A stretch of 64,000 bases of DNA from JAGXFP01 sp039714535 (GTDB lineage: Bacteria > Desulfobacterota > Desulfobulbia > Desulfobulbales > JAGXFP01), in assembly GCA_039714535.1 (NCBI GenBank), contig JBDLJC010000017.1, forward strand, positions 1 through 64,000, given 5' to 3'. Shown here in pieces: positions 1 to 7,294 of this stretch. The translations under genes and the position numbers were made by a program. Below the pieces are notes generated by a model. The model searched no databases, had not been told where the DNA came from, and saw only the letters and a list, made by a program, of their open reading frames with translations. Position 1 is the stretch's first letter, and every line of letters starts with the position of its first letter.

Positions 1-98
1 CAACGAATGGCTATAAATCTCCCGCTCAATATGAGTTGGAATGGTGGAACATGAGAAAAGCGGCTTAACTACTGTTCCACTTTTTTGTGGCACGATCA
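1..98 (+). mobile_element. 3' end of an IS3-like insertion sequence (partial)
   Basis: An open frame from base 3 to a TAA at 66-68 encodes 21 residues beginning TNGYKSPAQYE and ending EWWNMRKAA. This resembles the extreme C-terminus of IS3-family OrfB integrases, where a 'G(Y/L)xSPxxYE' segment is usual. It is followed at 73-98 by a terminus-like sequence ending in CA, with CCAC/GTGG around a T run, as expected for a right inverted repeat. The left part lies outside the window. The family assignment is from memory of the C-terminal motif, so it is tentative. Confidence 0.45.
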
Positions 99-133
99 AG
101 CCGTGCCTCGCGAAGTCAGCCTCAATGCTATTG

Positions 134-880
134 TTAGCTGATATTATTTCCTGATTTGCAGGATATAAACGCCATATTTCCATTAATTTCTTTCAAAAAT
201 GACAAGCCGAATTCGTTAAATATTGATTCTATTTCTTCAATTTTCCTTGCGATTAACTCCCCTTTGTCTTCCCACGCTTTCATGTACCCATCAGCAAGAC
301 GATTCCCGACCACTAAAGTAGTAAAATAATATTTGCTGTCCGCGTTGGATATTTTTTTTAGACCTGAAATAATTTTAGAAATGTCATCAAGGACATGTAA
401 TAAATTTAATGAGATAACTGTTGCAAAACTTGTGTCATTGAATGGAAGCTGCTCCGCATCTGCATGAAGAAATATGATATTGTTTGGTATACGACCATTT
501 ACTTTTGCCATTCTTGTTTTAGCCATTTTCAGTAATTTTAATGACTGGTCCAGCAAAACGACAGGTCGTTTATTGTAGTTAGCATATGTTTTGGACGTAA
601 ATGCCAGAGATCCACACCCCACGTCTAATATGATTCCGTCATTTGATGAGTTTAGAGCTGACTCGGTAAATTTTGCAAATTTTGCTGTGGAGTAACCCCA
701 TATCAGACGATTATATATTGGGTTGCATGCAATTAAATCGTAAAAAGTGCCAAATTTATTGTCGTAGGAATTACCGACTTCATCATTTGGAAATACAGAA
801 AATATAGATGGCTCAACCTGCCTGAGTTTTATGCCATCCGAAAGAAGTAACGACAAACCGTTCTCGTCAAATTTGGCCAT
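134..880 (-). CDS. class I SAM-dependent methyltransferase
   Basis: 248 residues. A Rossmann-fold methyltransferase (Methyltransf_11/25 type) is indicated by motif I ILDVGCG at about 84-90, an acidic strand-2 end (LLDQS, about 109-113), a DAEQLPF post-motif at 141-147 and a hydrophobic LNLLHVL strand. The N-terminal about 75 residues carry no recognised domain and probably bind substrate, which cannot be deduced. The gene is clearly more AT-rich than the metal-efflux operon to its right and stands alone next to an IS end, which suggests acquisition by transfer. The start is the ATG whose complement is at 878-880; a weak purine-rich RBS (GGAGAAC) precedes it. Confidence 0.8.
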   Translation of the reverse strand: MAKFDENGLSLLLSDGIKLRQVEPSIFSVFPNDEVGNSYDNKFGTFYDLIACNPIYNRLIWGYSTAKFAKFTESALNSSNDGIILDVGCGSLAFTSKTYANYNKRPVVLLDQSLKLLKMAKTRMAKVNGRIPNNIIFLHADAEQLPFNDTSFATVISLNLLHVLDDISKIISGLKKISNADSKYYFTTLVVGNRLADGYMKAWEDKGELIARKIEEIESIFNEFGLSFLKEINGNMAFISCKSGNNIS

Positions 881-912
881 TATTGTTCTCCATTTTTTAT
901 TTACAGCTGGCC

Positions 913-957
913 GATAGGATGGTCCGTTTGTGAGCGTAGCGAGCGGTTCATCCTATC
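913..957. repeat. hairpin-forming inverted repeat
   Basis: GATAGGATG at 913-921 is perfectly repeated in inverse orientation at 949-957. A second short pair, CCG (924-926) with CGG (944-946), lies inside, giving an interrupted stem around a GAGCGTAGCGAGC-like loop. It sits 33 bases upstream of the methyltransferase start, and no T run follows. It could be a regulatory hairpin or a small repeat element. Confidence 0.6.
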
Positions 958-962
958 AGTAC

Positions 963-1032
963 GCTATACAGAATCTGTCCAATAAGTATAGGCAGATTCT
1001 GTATAGCTCAATATGTACGGATTCTGCCTAGT
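963..1032. promoter_or_regulatory. cluster of AGAWTCTG palindromes, possible tandem operators
   Basis: GCTATACAGAATCTG (963-977) is perfectly inverted at 993-1007 around a 15-base spacer. Each arm contains its own odd-centred palindrome CAGAWTCTG, and a third related copy (GGATTCTGCC) lies at about 1019-1028. Three spaced copies of a short dyad are typical of binding sites for a dimeric repressor. From 1033 to 1241 I see no gene that I can support. Confidence 0.4.
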
Positions 1033-1241
1033 GTATAAATAGAGAATTCGATCTCTTTCGACTGCTTTAACTAGTAAGTTGTGTATGTTAGGAGATTATG
1101 GAAGACGGTGTCAAGGAAATAGTGGCTCTTGAACATTCCGGGAGAGCTGTCTGGACAGGATTGTCCAACATGGGGGGCGACAGAACAGGCCGGCATCAAT
1201 ATCCTCATAATCTTTGTGGACATGGCAAAACAAAAACTGGT

Positions 1242-2375
1242 CTAACTTTGACAACCATCGTCAGAGCAGCCGCAGCCGGAATCCTTGCTGTCCGAAGAGA
1301 TTCCGAGCCGGACGAGCTGTCTTCTGATGACCTGGTAAAAAGGCTTTACCGACAGGATAATCAGGAAAAACGCGCTGATCAGTTGGATACTGTGGGGCAT
1401 GATCTCACTGGCCTGACCGACTACGGCCTGGGCGGAAATCCCGCTCCATTGATAGACCTTGTCCAAAAGGAGGCCAAATGAGACGCTGCAGACGGCCAGC
1501 ACCAGCAGGTAGCGCAGGGTGGCCCTTTTACCCAACATGCCGGTGAGTACCGACAGGGACGCCATGTTGGTGGCGGGACCGACCAGCAGGAATACCAGGG
1601 CGGCGCCGGGGCTTACTCCTTTGAGGATCAGGGCGGCGGCGATCGGGGTTGAAGCGGAGGCACAGATATAGATGGGGATGCCCGCCGCCAGCATCATCAG
1701 CATTGAGCCCAGCCCTCCGCCCAGGTAGCCGGCAATTACCTCCTGGGGTATCCAGACCGTTATTATGCCGCTCAGGACCAGACCGAAGGCGAACCAGGTG
1801 GCCAGATCTCCCCATAATTCCACAAAGGCGTATTTGAGACTGGCCCACAGTCTGATGTGGACGCCATGATGACTGGCATGTTCATCAGGGCTGCAAGCTT
1901 CGCCGGAGCAGCAGTTGTCGATCTGGCAGGCTTCGAGGGTGGTGGGTGCGGCCGGTTTGTTGACAGGGCTGAACAGGCTCTCGGTGACTCCTGCCGCTAC
2001 GGCGCTGACGAAGGCGGCAACGGGGCGGGCGATGGTCATGATCGGGTCAAGCAGGGCATAGGTGACGCTGATCGAGTCAACACCCGACTCCGGGGTCGAG
2101 ATCAGGAAGGCGATGGTCGCCCCGTTGCTGGCCCCCTGTTTCTTAAGAGAGGCGGCGGCGGGCATTACTCCGCACGAACAGAGGGGAATGGGGATGCCGA
2201 ACAAGGCCGCCTTTAAAACCGGTTTGAAGCGGCCCCGGCCGAGATGTCTGGCCACGTACTCCGTGGACAGGAAGGTTTTCAGGAGACCGGCGATAACGAT
2301 GCCGAAAATTATATAGACCGAGGCATCCAGCAGGAGGTCCCATGAGGCCTGGAAAACATCCGTTAGAAAGTCCAT
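1242..2375 (-). CDS. SO_0444/ArsP-like metal efflux permease
   Basis: 377 residues, an inner-membrane permease of the large YraQ/ArsP_1 family (two repeated blocks of four to five membrane helices). The N-terminal half carries PIPLCSCGVMP at about 62-72, with the CSC pair expected to contact a soft metal. The loop between the halves (about 150-175) is Cys- and His-rich, and the C-terminus ends in GCGCSDDGC, a probable metal-binding tail. These features fit the SO_0444-type Cu/Zn exporters better than plain ArsP, though arsenical export cannot be excluded. It starts 6 bases after the stop of an ArsR/SmtB repressor, so the pair is one leftward operon induced by its substrate metal. Confidence 0.85.
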   Translation of the reverse strand: MDFLTDVFQASWDLLLDASVYIIFGIVIAGLLKTFLSTEYVARHLGRGRFKPVLKAALFGIPIPLCSCGVMPAAASLKKQGASNGATIAFLISTPESGVDSISVTYALLDPIMTIARPVAAFVSAVAAGVTESLFSPVNKPAAPTTLEACQIDNCCSGEACSPDEHASHHGVHIRLWASLKYAFVELWGDLATWFAFGLVLSGIITVWIPQEVIAGYLGGGLGSMLMMLAAGIPIYICASASTPIAAALILKGVSPGAALVFLLVGPATNMASLSVLTGMLGKRATLRYLLVLAVCSVSFGLLLDKVYQWSGISAQAVVGQASEIMPHSIQLISAFFLIILSVKPFYQVIRRQLVRLGISSDSKDSGCGCSDDGCQS

Positions 2376-2381
2376 TAAAAT

Positions 2382-2741
2382 TTATTCCCTTATATGTTCA
2401 AGGCCGATTTCGATCAACCGGCTGATATGTTCGTCGTTCAGGCGGTAGTAAAGAACCGGCCCTTCACGGCGGTTGGCGACCAGGTATAGTTGGCGGAGCA
2501 TTCTTAATTGATGGCTTACCGCCGATTCAGTGATGCCCAGAAAAGCGGCCAGATCGCAGACGCACATCTCCTCGTGGGACAAGGCCAGTAGAATCTTCAG
2601 GCGGGTGGTGTCCCCCATGGCCTTGAAGAGATTGGCCAGCTTCTCATGCTCATCCGGCTGCAGAGAGGTTTGTCTGGCTTTTTCAATCCGCCCCGTGTGA
2701 ATTACCCGGCACAGGCAGGCATCTTCATTGGTTTTATGCAT
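2382..2741 (-). CDS. ArsR/SmtB-family metal-sensing repressor
   Basis: 119 residues, a winged-helix dimeric repressor. Two metal sites can be read directly. An alpha3N-type site is formed by N-terminal Cys residues (ACLC, about 8-11) and the helix-3 CVC of EEMCVCDL (about 56-63). An alpha5 site is DEH-x10-HIRE at the C-terminus, with Asp, His, His and Glu at SmtB spacing (D, +2, +13, +16). This predicts Zn/Cd/Pb sensing (CadC/SmtB logic). The recognition helix is SAVSHQLRML. It is the first gene of the operon with the permease, and a promoter with an overlapping dyad lies just upstream. Confidence 0.9.
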   Translation of the reverse strand: MHKTNEDACLCRVIHTGRIEKARQTSLQPDEHEKLANLFKAMGDTTRLKILLALSHEEMCVCDLAAFLGITESAVSHQLRMLRQLYLVANRREGPVLYYRLNDEHISRLIEIGLEHIRE

Positions 2742-2763
2742 GGCTTTTCCGTTCTTTGTTGTC

Positions 2764-2807
2764 TGAGTATATGCTCATACATTAATGACTGGGAGGGGTG
2801 GTGTCAA
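2764..2807 (-). promoter_or_regulatory. sigma70-like promoter and ArsR operator
   Basis: On the minus strand TTGACA (2807-2802) is followed after exactly 17 bases by TAATGT (2784-2779). The imperfect dyad TGAGTATATGCTCA (2764-2777) covers the expected transcription start, about 25 bases before the repressor ATG. An operator there would let the ArsR protein block its own operon. Confidence 0.6.
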
Positions 2808-2961
2808 ATATTTTGTGGGGAGGGGGGCATGTTTTGCTGAAGGTTGAAAAATCTTGCATTTCAGCGAATATTGTTTGAACATAGCGTCATAAATATAAAT
2901 CGAAAACCAGACTTCATCTTCCAGTTCAATTGCAACTCAGCCCCGGAGTGATAATTTAGAA

Positions 2962-3795
2962 ATGTCCATGGATTTACCGGATAACAAAAAGTGGGAAGAT
3001 GCCTTCATCGGTTTTGGCTTTGATGCCGCGGTTGGTCGTTTGTTCATGGGCATCATTCACAACCTTAATGGGGTAGGCCAGGCTTTCTCAATGCAGGTCG
3101 AGTTGTTGACCATGATGTTCGCTCAGGCGGACGATCTGCTGGCAGAGATCAGTCTGGCCACGAGTCTGGAGGAGGCGCAGGAAAAGAGCGCGAAATTGCG
3201 GGTCATGATGGGGCGTCGAGCCGATCTGGTCAAGCATTTGCCCCGGGAGGTGGAGGTCCTTCAGGAAACGATGCAGCGAGCCTCGGTCCTTACGGAAGTG
3301 GTATCTGATCCCCCTGGAGCCAAGCCCTTCAAACTCGATTCCGTTATTAGGACGGAGATGGAATTCCTGACTTCGGATGGCTTCTTTAAGCATAAAATCA
3401 AGAAGGAATTGTCGTTGGCCGATAATGTCCCCGCCTTGATCGGTCATCGGATTGAGATACATCAGATCCTGGCCGCCCTGTTGGAAAATTCCTCCCAGGC
3501 CCTGGCCGATAATTTTGACAACGAACCCGAGCCGGAGATATCAATAGCCACCTCCTGCGATGGTGGGAATGTTGAGATCCGGATAACCGATAATGGCCCC
3601 GGCATCGGTGTTGGTGATCTTGAGCATATTTTTGAGCCTTTTTTTAGCACCAGAGAAGATCATCTGGGTCTGGGGCTTTATCTGGCGCGGCTGATGGCGG
3701 TAAATTCGGGCGGCTCCCTGACCTGTGAGAGTTCTGGCGACCGGACCTGCTTTACTCTGAGGATGGTGGTCCAGGGGGGCGAACTTGCAAACTGA
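2962..3795 (+). CDS. cytoplasmic sensor histidine kinase
   Basis: 277 residues. The C-terminal half is a complete HATPase domain: N-box LLENSSQAL (about 173-181), G1 box DNGPGI (about 211-216), F-box FEPFFS and G2 box GLGLYLA. The N-terminal half has a conserved His in IIHNLNGVGQ (His33) that is the likely phospho-acceptor, and a long helical segment. No membrane segment or PAS/GAF sensor is visible, so it is a small soluble kinase whose signal is unknown. No response regulator lies beside it. Its end overlaps rsmI by 11 bases, so the two are co-transcribed. The ATG at 2962 is chosen because GGAG lies 13 bases upstream and no better start is seen. Confidence 0.85.
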   Translation: MSMDLPDNKKWEDAFIGFGFDAAVGRLFMGIIHNLNGVGQAFSMQVELLTMMFAQADDLLAEISLATSLEEAQEKSAKLRVMMGRRADLVKHLPREVEVLQETMQRASVLTEVVSDPPGAKPFKLDSVIRTEMEFLTSDGFFKHKIKKELSLADNVPALIGHRIEIHQILAALLENSSQALADNFDNEPEPEISIATSCDGGNVEIRITDNGPGIGVGDLEHIFEPFFSTREDHLGLGLYLARLMAVNSGGSLTCESSGDRTCFTLRMVVQGGELAN

Positions 3796-4645
3796 GGAAG
3801 AGGCTGCCCCCGGCATCCTGTATGTGGTTGCCACCCCGATCGGTAACCTGGAAGATATTACCAGACGGGCGATCCGGATCCTGGGCGAGGTGGCCCTGAT
3901 TGCGGCCGAGGACACCAGGCATACCCGGAAGCTGCTGTCCAGCCTCGATATTCATACCAATCTTGTCAGCTATTATAAGGGCCAGGAATTCTCCCGCTCC
4001 CGGCCGATAATCGAGAAACTGCTGCAGGGCGGGAATGTGGCCCTGGTTTCCGATGCCGGGACTCCCGCCGTTTCCGATCCGGGAGCTATCCTGGTCCGCC
4101 AGGCCATTGCTGAAGGGATCAGGGTGGTGCCGGTGCCTGGCGCTTCGGCTTTAACCTCCGCGGTCAGTGTGGCGGGTCTTGAAGAAAGTTCCCTGTTGTT
4201 TATCGGTTTTCTGCCGGGCAAGAAAGGCGAACGTCGTCGCCTTCTTCAATCCTTGTCAGGCGCTGCCTGGCCGGTGGTCTTTTACGAATCCCCGCGTCGG
4301 ATTGTCAAGTCACTGCGGGATTGTCTTGATGTCTTTGGCGATCGGCCGGTTTTTCTGGGCCGGGAACTGACCAAGTTACATGAAGAACTCTTCCACGCCA
4401 CTCTCGCTTCGGTGCTTGATGATCTGGCGGCCCGGCCCCAGATCAAGGGCGAATTTGTGGTGATCATCGGCGCGGCTGCCCCGGAGCAAGAATGTCAGGT
4501 CACCGGTGAGCTTGAGGATATTCTGCTCTGGTACCGGGATCATTCCGATCTTTCCATGCGGGACGCCTGTCGGAAGATCGCGACTGATCTGGGATTGTCA
4601 CGCTCAGAGGTCTATACCAGGGCCCTGGATGTCTGGAAAGGGTAA
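3785..4645 (+). CDS. rsmI: 16S rRNA 2'-O-ribose C1402 methyltransferase RsmI
   Basis: 286 residues, matching the usual RsmI length. The tetrapyrrole-methylase fold is shown by VATPIGNLEDI near the N-terminus, AEDTRHT, and the SAM-site segment SDAGTPAVSDPG. The family methylates the 2'-OH of C1402 in the 16S decoding centre, usually together with RsmH. Translation probably starts at a TTG (3785) preceded by GGGGGG, inside the end of the histidine-kinase gene. It is the last gene before a short palindrome and the selenoprotein gene. Confidence 0.95.
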   Translation: MQTEEEAAPGILYVVATPIGNLEDITRRAIRILGEVALIAAEDTRHTRKLLSSLDIHTNLVSYYKGQEFSRSRPIIEKLLQGGNVALVSDAGTPAVSDPGAILVRQAIAEGIRVVPVPGASALTSAVSVAGLEESSLLFIGFLPGKKGERRRLLQSLSGAAWPVVFYESPRRIVKSLRDCLDVFGDRPVFLGRELTKLHEELFHATLASVLDDLAARPQIKGEFVVIIGAAAPEQECQVTGELEDILLWYRDHSDLSMRDACRKIATDLGLSRSEVYTRALDVWKG

Positions 4646-4649
4646 AGTT

Positions 4650-4708
4650 CAGTATTCAGAAGACAGAAGAACGGCGAGGGAATCGGTTCTTCCGGCTCCT
4701 GAATACTG
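4650..4708. repeat. REP-like intergenic hairpin
   Basis: CAGTATTCAG (4650-4659) is perfectly inverted at 4699-4708, with a second perfect inner pair GAAGAAC/GTTCTTC. There is no T run. It sits between rsmI and the selenoprotein gene and may protect or attenuate the transcript. Confidence 0.55.
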
Positions 4709-4740
4709 TTCTCCTGACTTCTTTCTTAAGAGGTGTGATT

Positions 4741-5076
4741 ATGCCGATCGATTGGGCTTATATGCGAAAGGGCTGAAAATCCTGTATCAAGGCTCGGGAG
4801 TTTCTCGACAACGGGCAGATTGAGATCAGCCATGAAGTTGATGCCGGAAAGGAAAAGATAGCAGAAGCCGCGGCTTGGCAAATCCTGAGCTCGGCCGCCA
4901 AAATATATATTGGCCGCCGGAAGAAGTACAGTGAATGGGTTCCGGGGGCAGATACCCGTGAAGATATAATGGCCCAGGCCATGGGCCACAGCGGCGGTCT
5001 GCGAGCGCCGACTCTGAAGAGCGGCAAGATCATGTTTGTAGGGTTCTGTGAGGACATGTATAAGGACCACATCTAA
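4741..5076 (+). CDS. ArsC-family selenoprotein with in-frame UGA (Sec12)
   Basis: Reading from ATG 4741 with TGA 4774-4776 as selenocysteine gives an uninterrupted protein of 111 residues ending at TAA 5074. The start is MPIDWAYMRKGUKSC, i.e. a U-x-x-C redox motif (U12, C15) at the tip of a thioredoxin-like fold. Near the C-terminus GLRAPTLKSG (86-95) supplies the expected cis-proline loop, followed by KIMFVGF. This is the arrangement of the 'ArsC family (seleno)protein' group known from deltaproteobacteria, in which the UGA position is Cys in some members. An AAGAGGTG ribosome-binding site precedes the ATG. Without Sec decoding only 11 residues would be made. I could not draw a convincing SECIS hairpin by eye, and selA/B/C are not in this window. 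The redox substrate is unknown, and arsenate reduction is not implied. Confidence 0.8.
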
Positions 5077-5106
5077 GATTTTTCAGACTATTTTAATGGG
5101 GGTGAA

Positions 5107-5316
5107 ATGTTATTATTCGGGGCAGGTATAATTTTGATTTTGACCGGTGGCTTGGTCTCCGTGCTTTTCTGGGTGCCGGGTTTGGTTGATAGGCAAAAAC
5201 TGAAGGAGATGCTTGGGGTGCGATATCCCCTGATCTATCTGGTCTATTCCGCCAACGGCCCGGTTTTGTTGGTGGCCGGCATCTTACTGGTTATGAAGCA
5301 TTTCGGTGTTTTCTGA
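5107..5316 (+). CDS. small two-helix membrane protein
   Basis: 69 residues with two hydrophobic stretches (about 3-27 and 42-63) separated by a basic loop (VDRQKLKEMLG), so a hairpin inner-membrane protein. A GGGGGTGAA ribosome-binding site sits directly before the ATG, 30 bases after the selenoprotein stop, which suggests cotranscription. No family recognised. A terminator follows at 5379-5413. Confidence 0.65.
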   Translation: MLLFGAGIILILTGGLVSVLFWVPGLVDRQKLKEMLGVRYPLIYLVYSANGPVLLVAGILLVMKHFGVF

Positions 5317-5378
5317 TAAGGTTATCGCGCTTTCACTAGATACATTATCTGCATCAGCTTTTCTGTTGGTTTTTTATG

Positions 5379-5413
5379 GCCCCTCCTGCTCTATGACAGA
5401 AGGGGCTTTTTTT
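5379..5413 (+). terminator. rho-independent terminator
   Basis: GCCCCT (5379-5384) pairs with AGGGGC (5401-5406), followed by seven T. It closes the transcript that carries the selenoprotein and the small membrane protein. The remaining stretch to 5633 shows no gene I can support. Confidence 0.75.
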
Positions 5414-5633
5414 GTGTTTGGAGCCGCATTCTGGCCGGTTTTGCTGAAGAATATTGTCCGGTAGTGAAGAATATTCTCTAAGTATGGCGGGCCTTTCGGC
5501 AGCAGATAAACGGTAAGGCGTGAAGAATCCCCATATCATGGAGTATAGACAAAAAAACATTATTGGCACAGTTGTTGTATGACATAGTGGTATGTGGATT
5601 AATCGTTTTAACTTATAGATAGGGAGTTTTGTT

Positions 5634-6116
5634 ATGAAAGTTTCATTGCGGATGTTCTTGCTTGCCGGCTTTTTGGTGGCGTTTGTCTTCGCCTGTAGTT
5701 CCTCGGAAAGTGATGCGGGTTTCTTCGGGTCCGGGGACAAGGTGTTGAAGCCGGTTGCCGGTCAATTGCAGATTCCCTTGGCCGCAGTCAGTGACGGTAA
5801 GGCGCATCATTACCAGGTGAAGGCGGATGACGGCACTATGGTGACTTTCTTCGTGCTGAAGAGCAGGGACGGGGTGATCAGAGCGGCAATTGATGCCTGT
5901 GATGTCTGCTATAAGGCCGGTAAGGGTTATTTTCAGGAAGGTGATTTCATGGTCTGCGAGAATTGCGGCATGAAGTTCGCTTCCAACCGGATTAATGTTG
6001 TGAAGGGTGGTTGCAATCCGGCGCCATTGAACAGGATTGTAAAGGGTGATAAGCTGATCATCGAGATGAAAGATATTAATGCCAACAAATGGTACATGAA
6101 ATATCGTCTTAAATAA
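5634..6116 (+). CDS. DUF2318/FtrD-like exported Cys-rich protein
   Basis: 160 residues. An N-terminal signal segment ends in VFACSSSES, possibly a lipobox with Cys21, so the protein is probably a periplasmic or lipid-anchored protein. The rest matches the DUF2318 (FtrD-like) domain: CDVCYKAGKGYF, then VCENCGMKF, then GGCNPAPL, i.e. two CxxC pairs plus one further Cys likely to bind metal or an Fe-S centre. In other bacteria this domain is fused to membrane helices and linked to iron uptake. Here it is a stand-alone soluble domain. A SHOCT-domain membrane protein follows 51 bases downstream. Confidence 0.75.
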   Translation: MKVSLRMFLLAGFLVAFVFACSSSESDAGFFGSGDKVLKPVAGQLQIPLAAVSDGKAHHYQVKADDGTMVTFFVLKSRDGVIRAAIDACDVCYKAGKGYFQEGDFMVCENCGMKFASNRINVVKGGCNPAPLNRIVKGDKLIIEMKDINANKWYMKYRLK

Positions 6117-6167
6117 GTTGTAAGATTTGGTGTTGTTGAGTGTTGGCAATAAACTTGGAGGGAGCTT

Positions 6168-6404
6168 ATGTTCTGGAGTGAGTATTGCGGATCGGGTTTT
6201 ATGGGTGGATCATTTGCGGGCCCCTGGTTTGCCATGATTGTTGTTCCGGCCCTGACTATTCTCTTGGGTTGGTTGTTCATTGCCAGGAAGGGGCAAAGTG
6301 TCGAAAGTCAGGCTGACGACGCCTTGGATTTATTGCGGCAGCGATATGCGGCCGGGGAGATAGACGAGACTGAATATGTGCGCAGGAGAGAGAATCTCAG
6401 CTGA
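6168..6404 (+). CDS. small SHOCT-domain membrane protein
   Basis: 78 residues: one membrane helix (about 20-39) and a C-terminal SHOCT motif (ALDLLRQRYAAGEIDETEY), a short helical hairpin typically found at protein termini and thought to mediate oligomerisation. A strong GGAGGG ribosome-binding site precedes the ATG. It is likely co-transcribed with the DUF2318 gene and is followed by a terminator. Confidence 0.8.
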   Translation: MFWSEYCGSGFMGGSFAGPWFAMIVVPALTILLGWLFIARKGQSVESQADDALDLLRQRYAAGEIDETEYVRRRENLS

Positions 6405-6446
6405 TATTTGCCCATCTTAAGTTAGTTTGGTTGTCTTTATTGAAAA

Positions 6447-6475
6447 ACTCCGGGATCACTCCCGGAGTTTTTTTT
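6447..6475 (+). terminator. rho-independent terminator
   Basis: A perfect 9-bp stem ACTCCGGGA (6447-6455) / TCCCGGAGT (6460-6468) with a 4-base loop runs into eight T. The preceding A run makes it potentially bidirectional. Confidence 0.9.
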
Positions 6476-6652
6476 GGCGTTCAACCGGGATAAAAACATC
6501 TGATCTGTAGTAAATCGCCTTTAAGAAAACAGCTGAAATCAAACAAAATAAACGGTCGGCTGTGCCTTGTATTCCTTGTCAATATTGGGTAAATAAACTA
6601 GCCTATTGTAAACTAAAAAAGGGTAGTTTGGGGCTGACCAGACTTTGCTGAA

Positions 6653-7258
6653 TTGAAGAAAATACAGGATCATTATTTTAAAAGGGCCAAGAAAGAAGGT
6701 TATCCGGCCCGCTCCGTTTATAAGCTTGAGGAAATTCAGCAGAAACGCCGTTTCCTGAACAAGGGTGACTTGATTCTCGATCTGGGCTGCCAGCCCGGCA
6801 GTTGGTCGATGTATGCGGCCAAGGTAGCTGGCCCGGCTGGTTTAGTGGTTGGGGTTGATCTCCATCGGGGCAAAGGGATCTACATGTCCGGTGGGGCAAA
6901 AATCCACGTTTTGCAGGGCGATATTATGGATGATGCCATCTTGGCGGAAATCGGTAAGGTGTGTGAGCGATTTTCGGCGGTGGTCAGCGATATGGCGCCC
7001 CACACTACCGGCAACAAGTGGGCGGATCAGCAGCAATCTCTGAAGTTGTGCCGCCGAGCCCTGCAATTGGCCGCGGCCCTCTTGAAAAATAACGGTGTTT
7101 TTTACTGCAAGGTTTTTGAGGGCGATGATTTCAAAGAATTTTTAAAAGAGGTCAAACGTTTCTTCGGTTCAGTCAAGGTGGTAAAACCTAAGAGTTCCCG
7201 GCCGGAAAGTCGGGAGGTGTTTGTCTTGGCGACTGCTTTTAAGGGCAAAGCAGACTGA
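6653..7258 (+). CDS. rlmE: 23S rRNA (U2552) 2'-O-methyltransferase RlmE
   Basis: 201 residues, the normal size of RrmJ/FtsJ. The SAM motif DLGCQPGSW is present, and the K-D-K-E catalytic set can be read as Lys in SVYKL, Asp in SDMAPH, Lys in YCKVFEG and Glu in SRPESREV. It methylates the A-loop of 23S rRNA and assists 50S assembly. The best start is TTG 6653 (MKKIQDHYFKRAKKEGYPARS), although no clear ribosome-binding site is visible. It is followed by yebC after 36 bases. Confidence 0.93.
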   Translation: MKKIQDHYFKRAKKEGYPARSVYKLEEIQQKRRFLNKGDLILDLGCQPGSWSMYAAKVAGPAGLVVGVDLHRGKGIYMSGGAKIHVLQGDIMDDAILAEIGKVCERFSAVVSDMAPHTTGNKWADQQQSLKLCRRALQLAAALLKNNGVFYCKVFEGDDFKEFLKEVKRFFGSVKVVKPKSSRPESREVFVLATAFKGKAD

Positions 7259-7294
7259 AAAAAAATAATCATAAATAATTGCAAGGAGCAGCAA

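Noticed and set aside
61..139. Possible attC left of the methyltransferase (GCTTAAC at 63-69 and GTTAGCT at 133-139)
   Set aside because: The outer cores fit loosely, but the inner L'' and L' arms show no complementarity, and the left core lies within the IS3-like coding end.
1098..1481. A 127-codon plus-strand frame with a good AGGAG before its ATG
   Set aside because: More than half of it is antisense to the well-supported permease gene, and its low-complexity product resembles no protein. Only 1098-1241 is free of other genes, and nothing in that part is recognisable.
4774..4830. A clear SECIS hairpin after the UGA
   Set aside because: Only short pairings (e.g. TCG/CGA around GGAGTTTCT) can be drawn by eye, so I do not list a SECIS feature although the selenoprotein call stands on other evidence.
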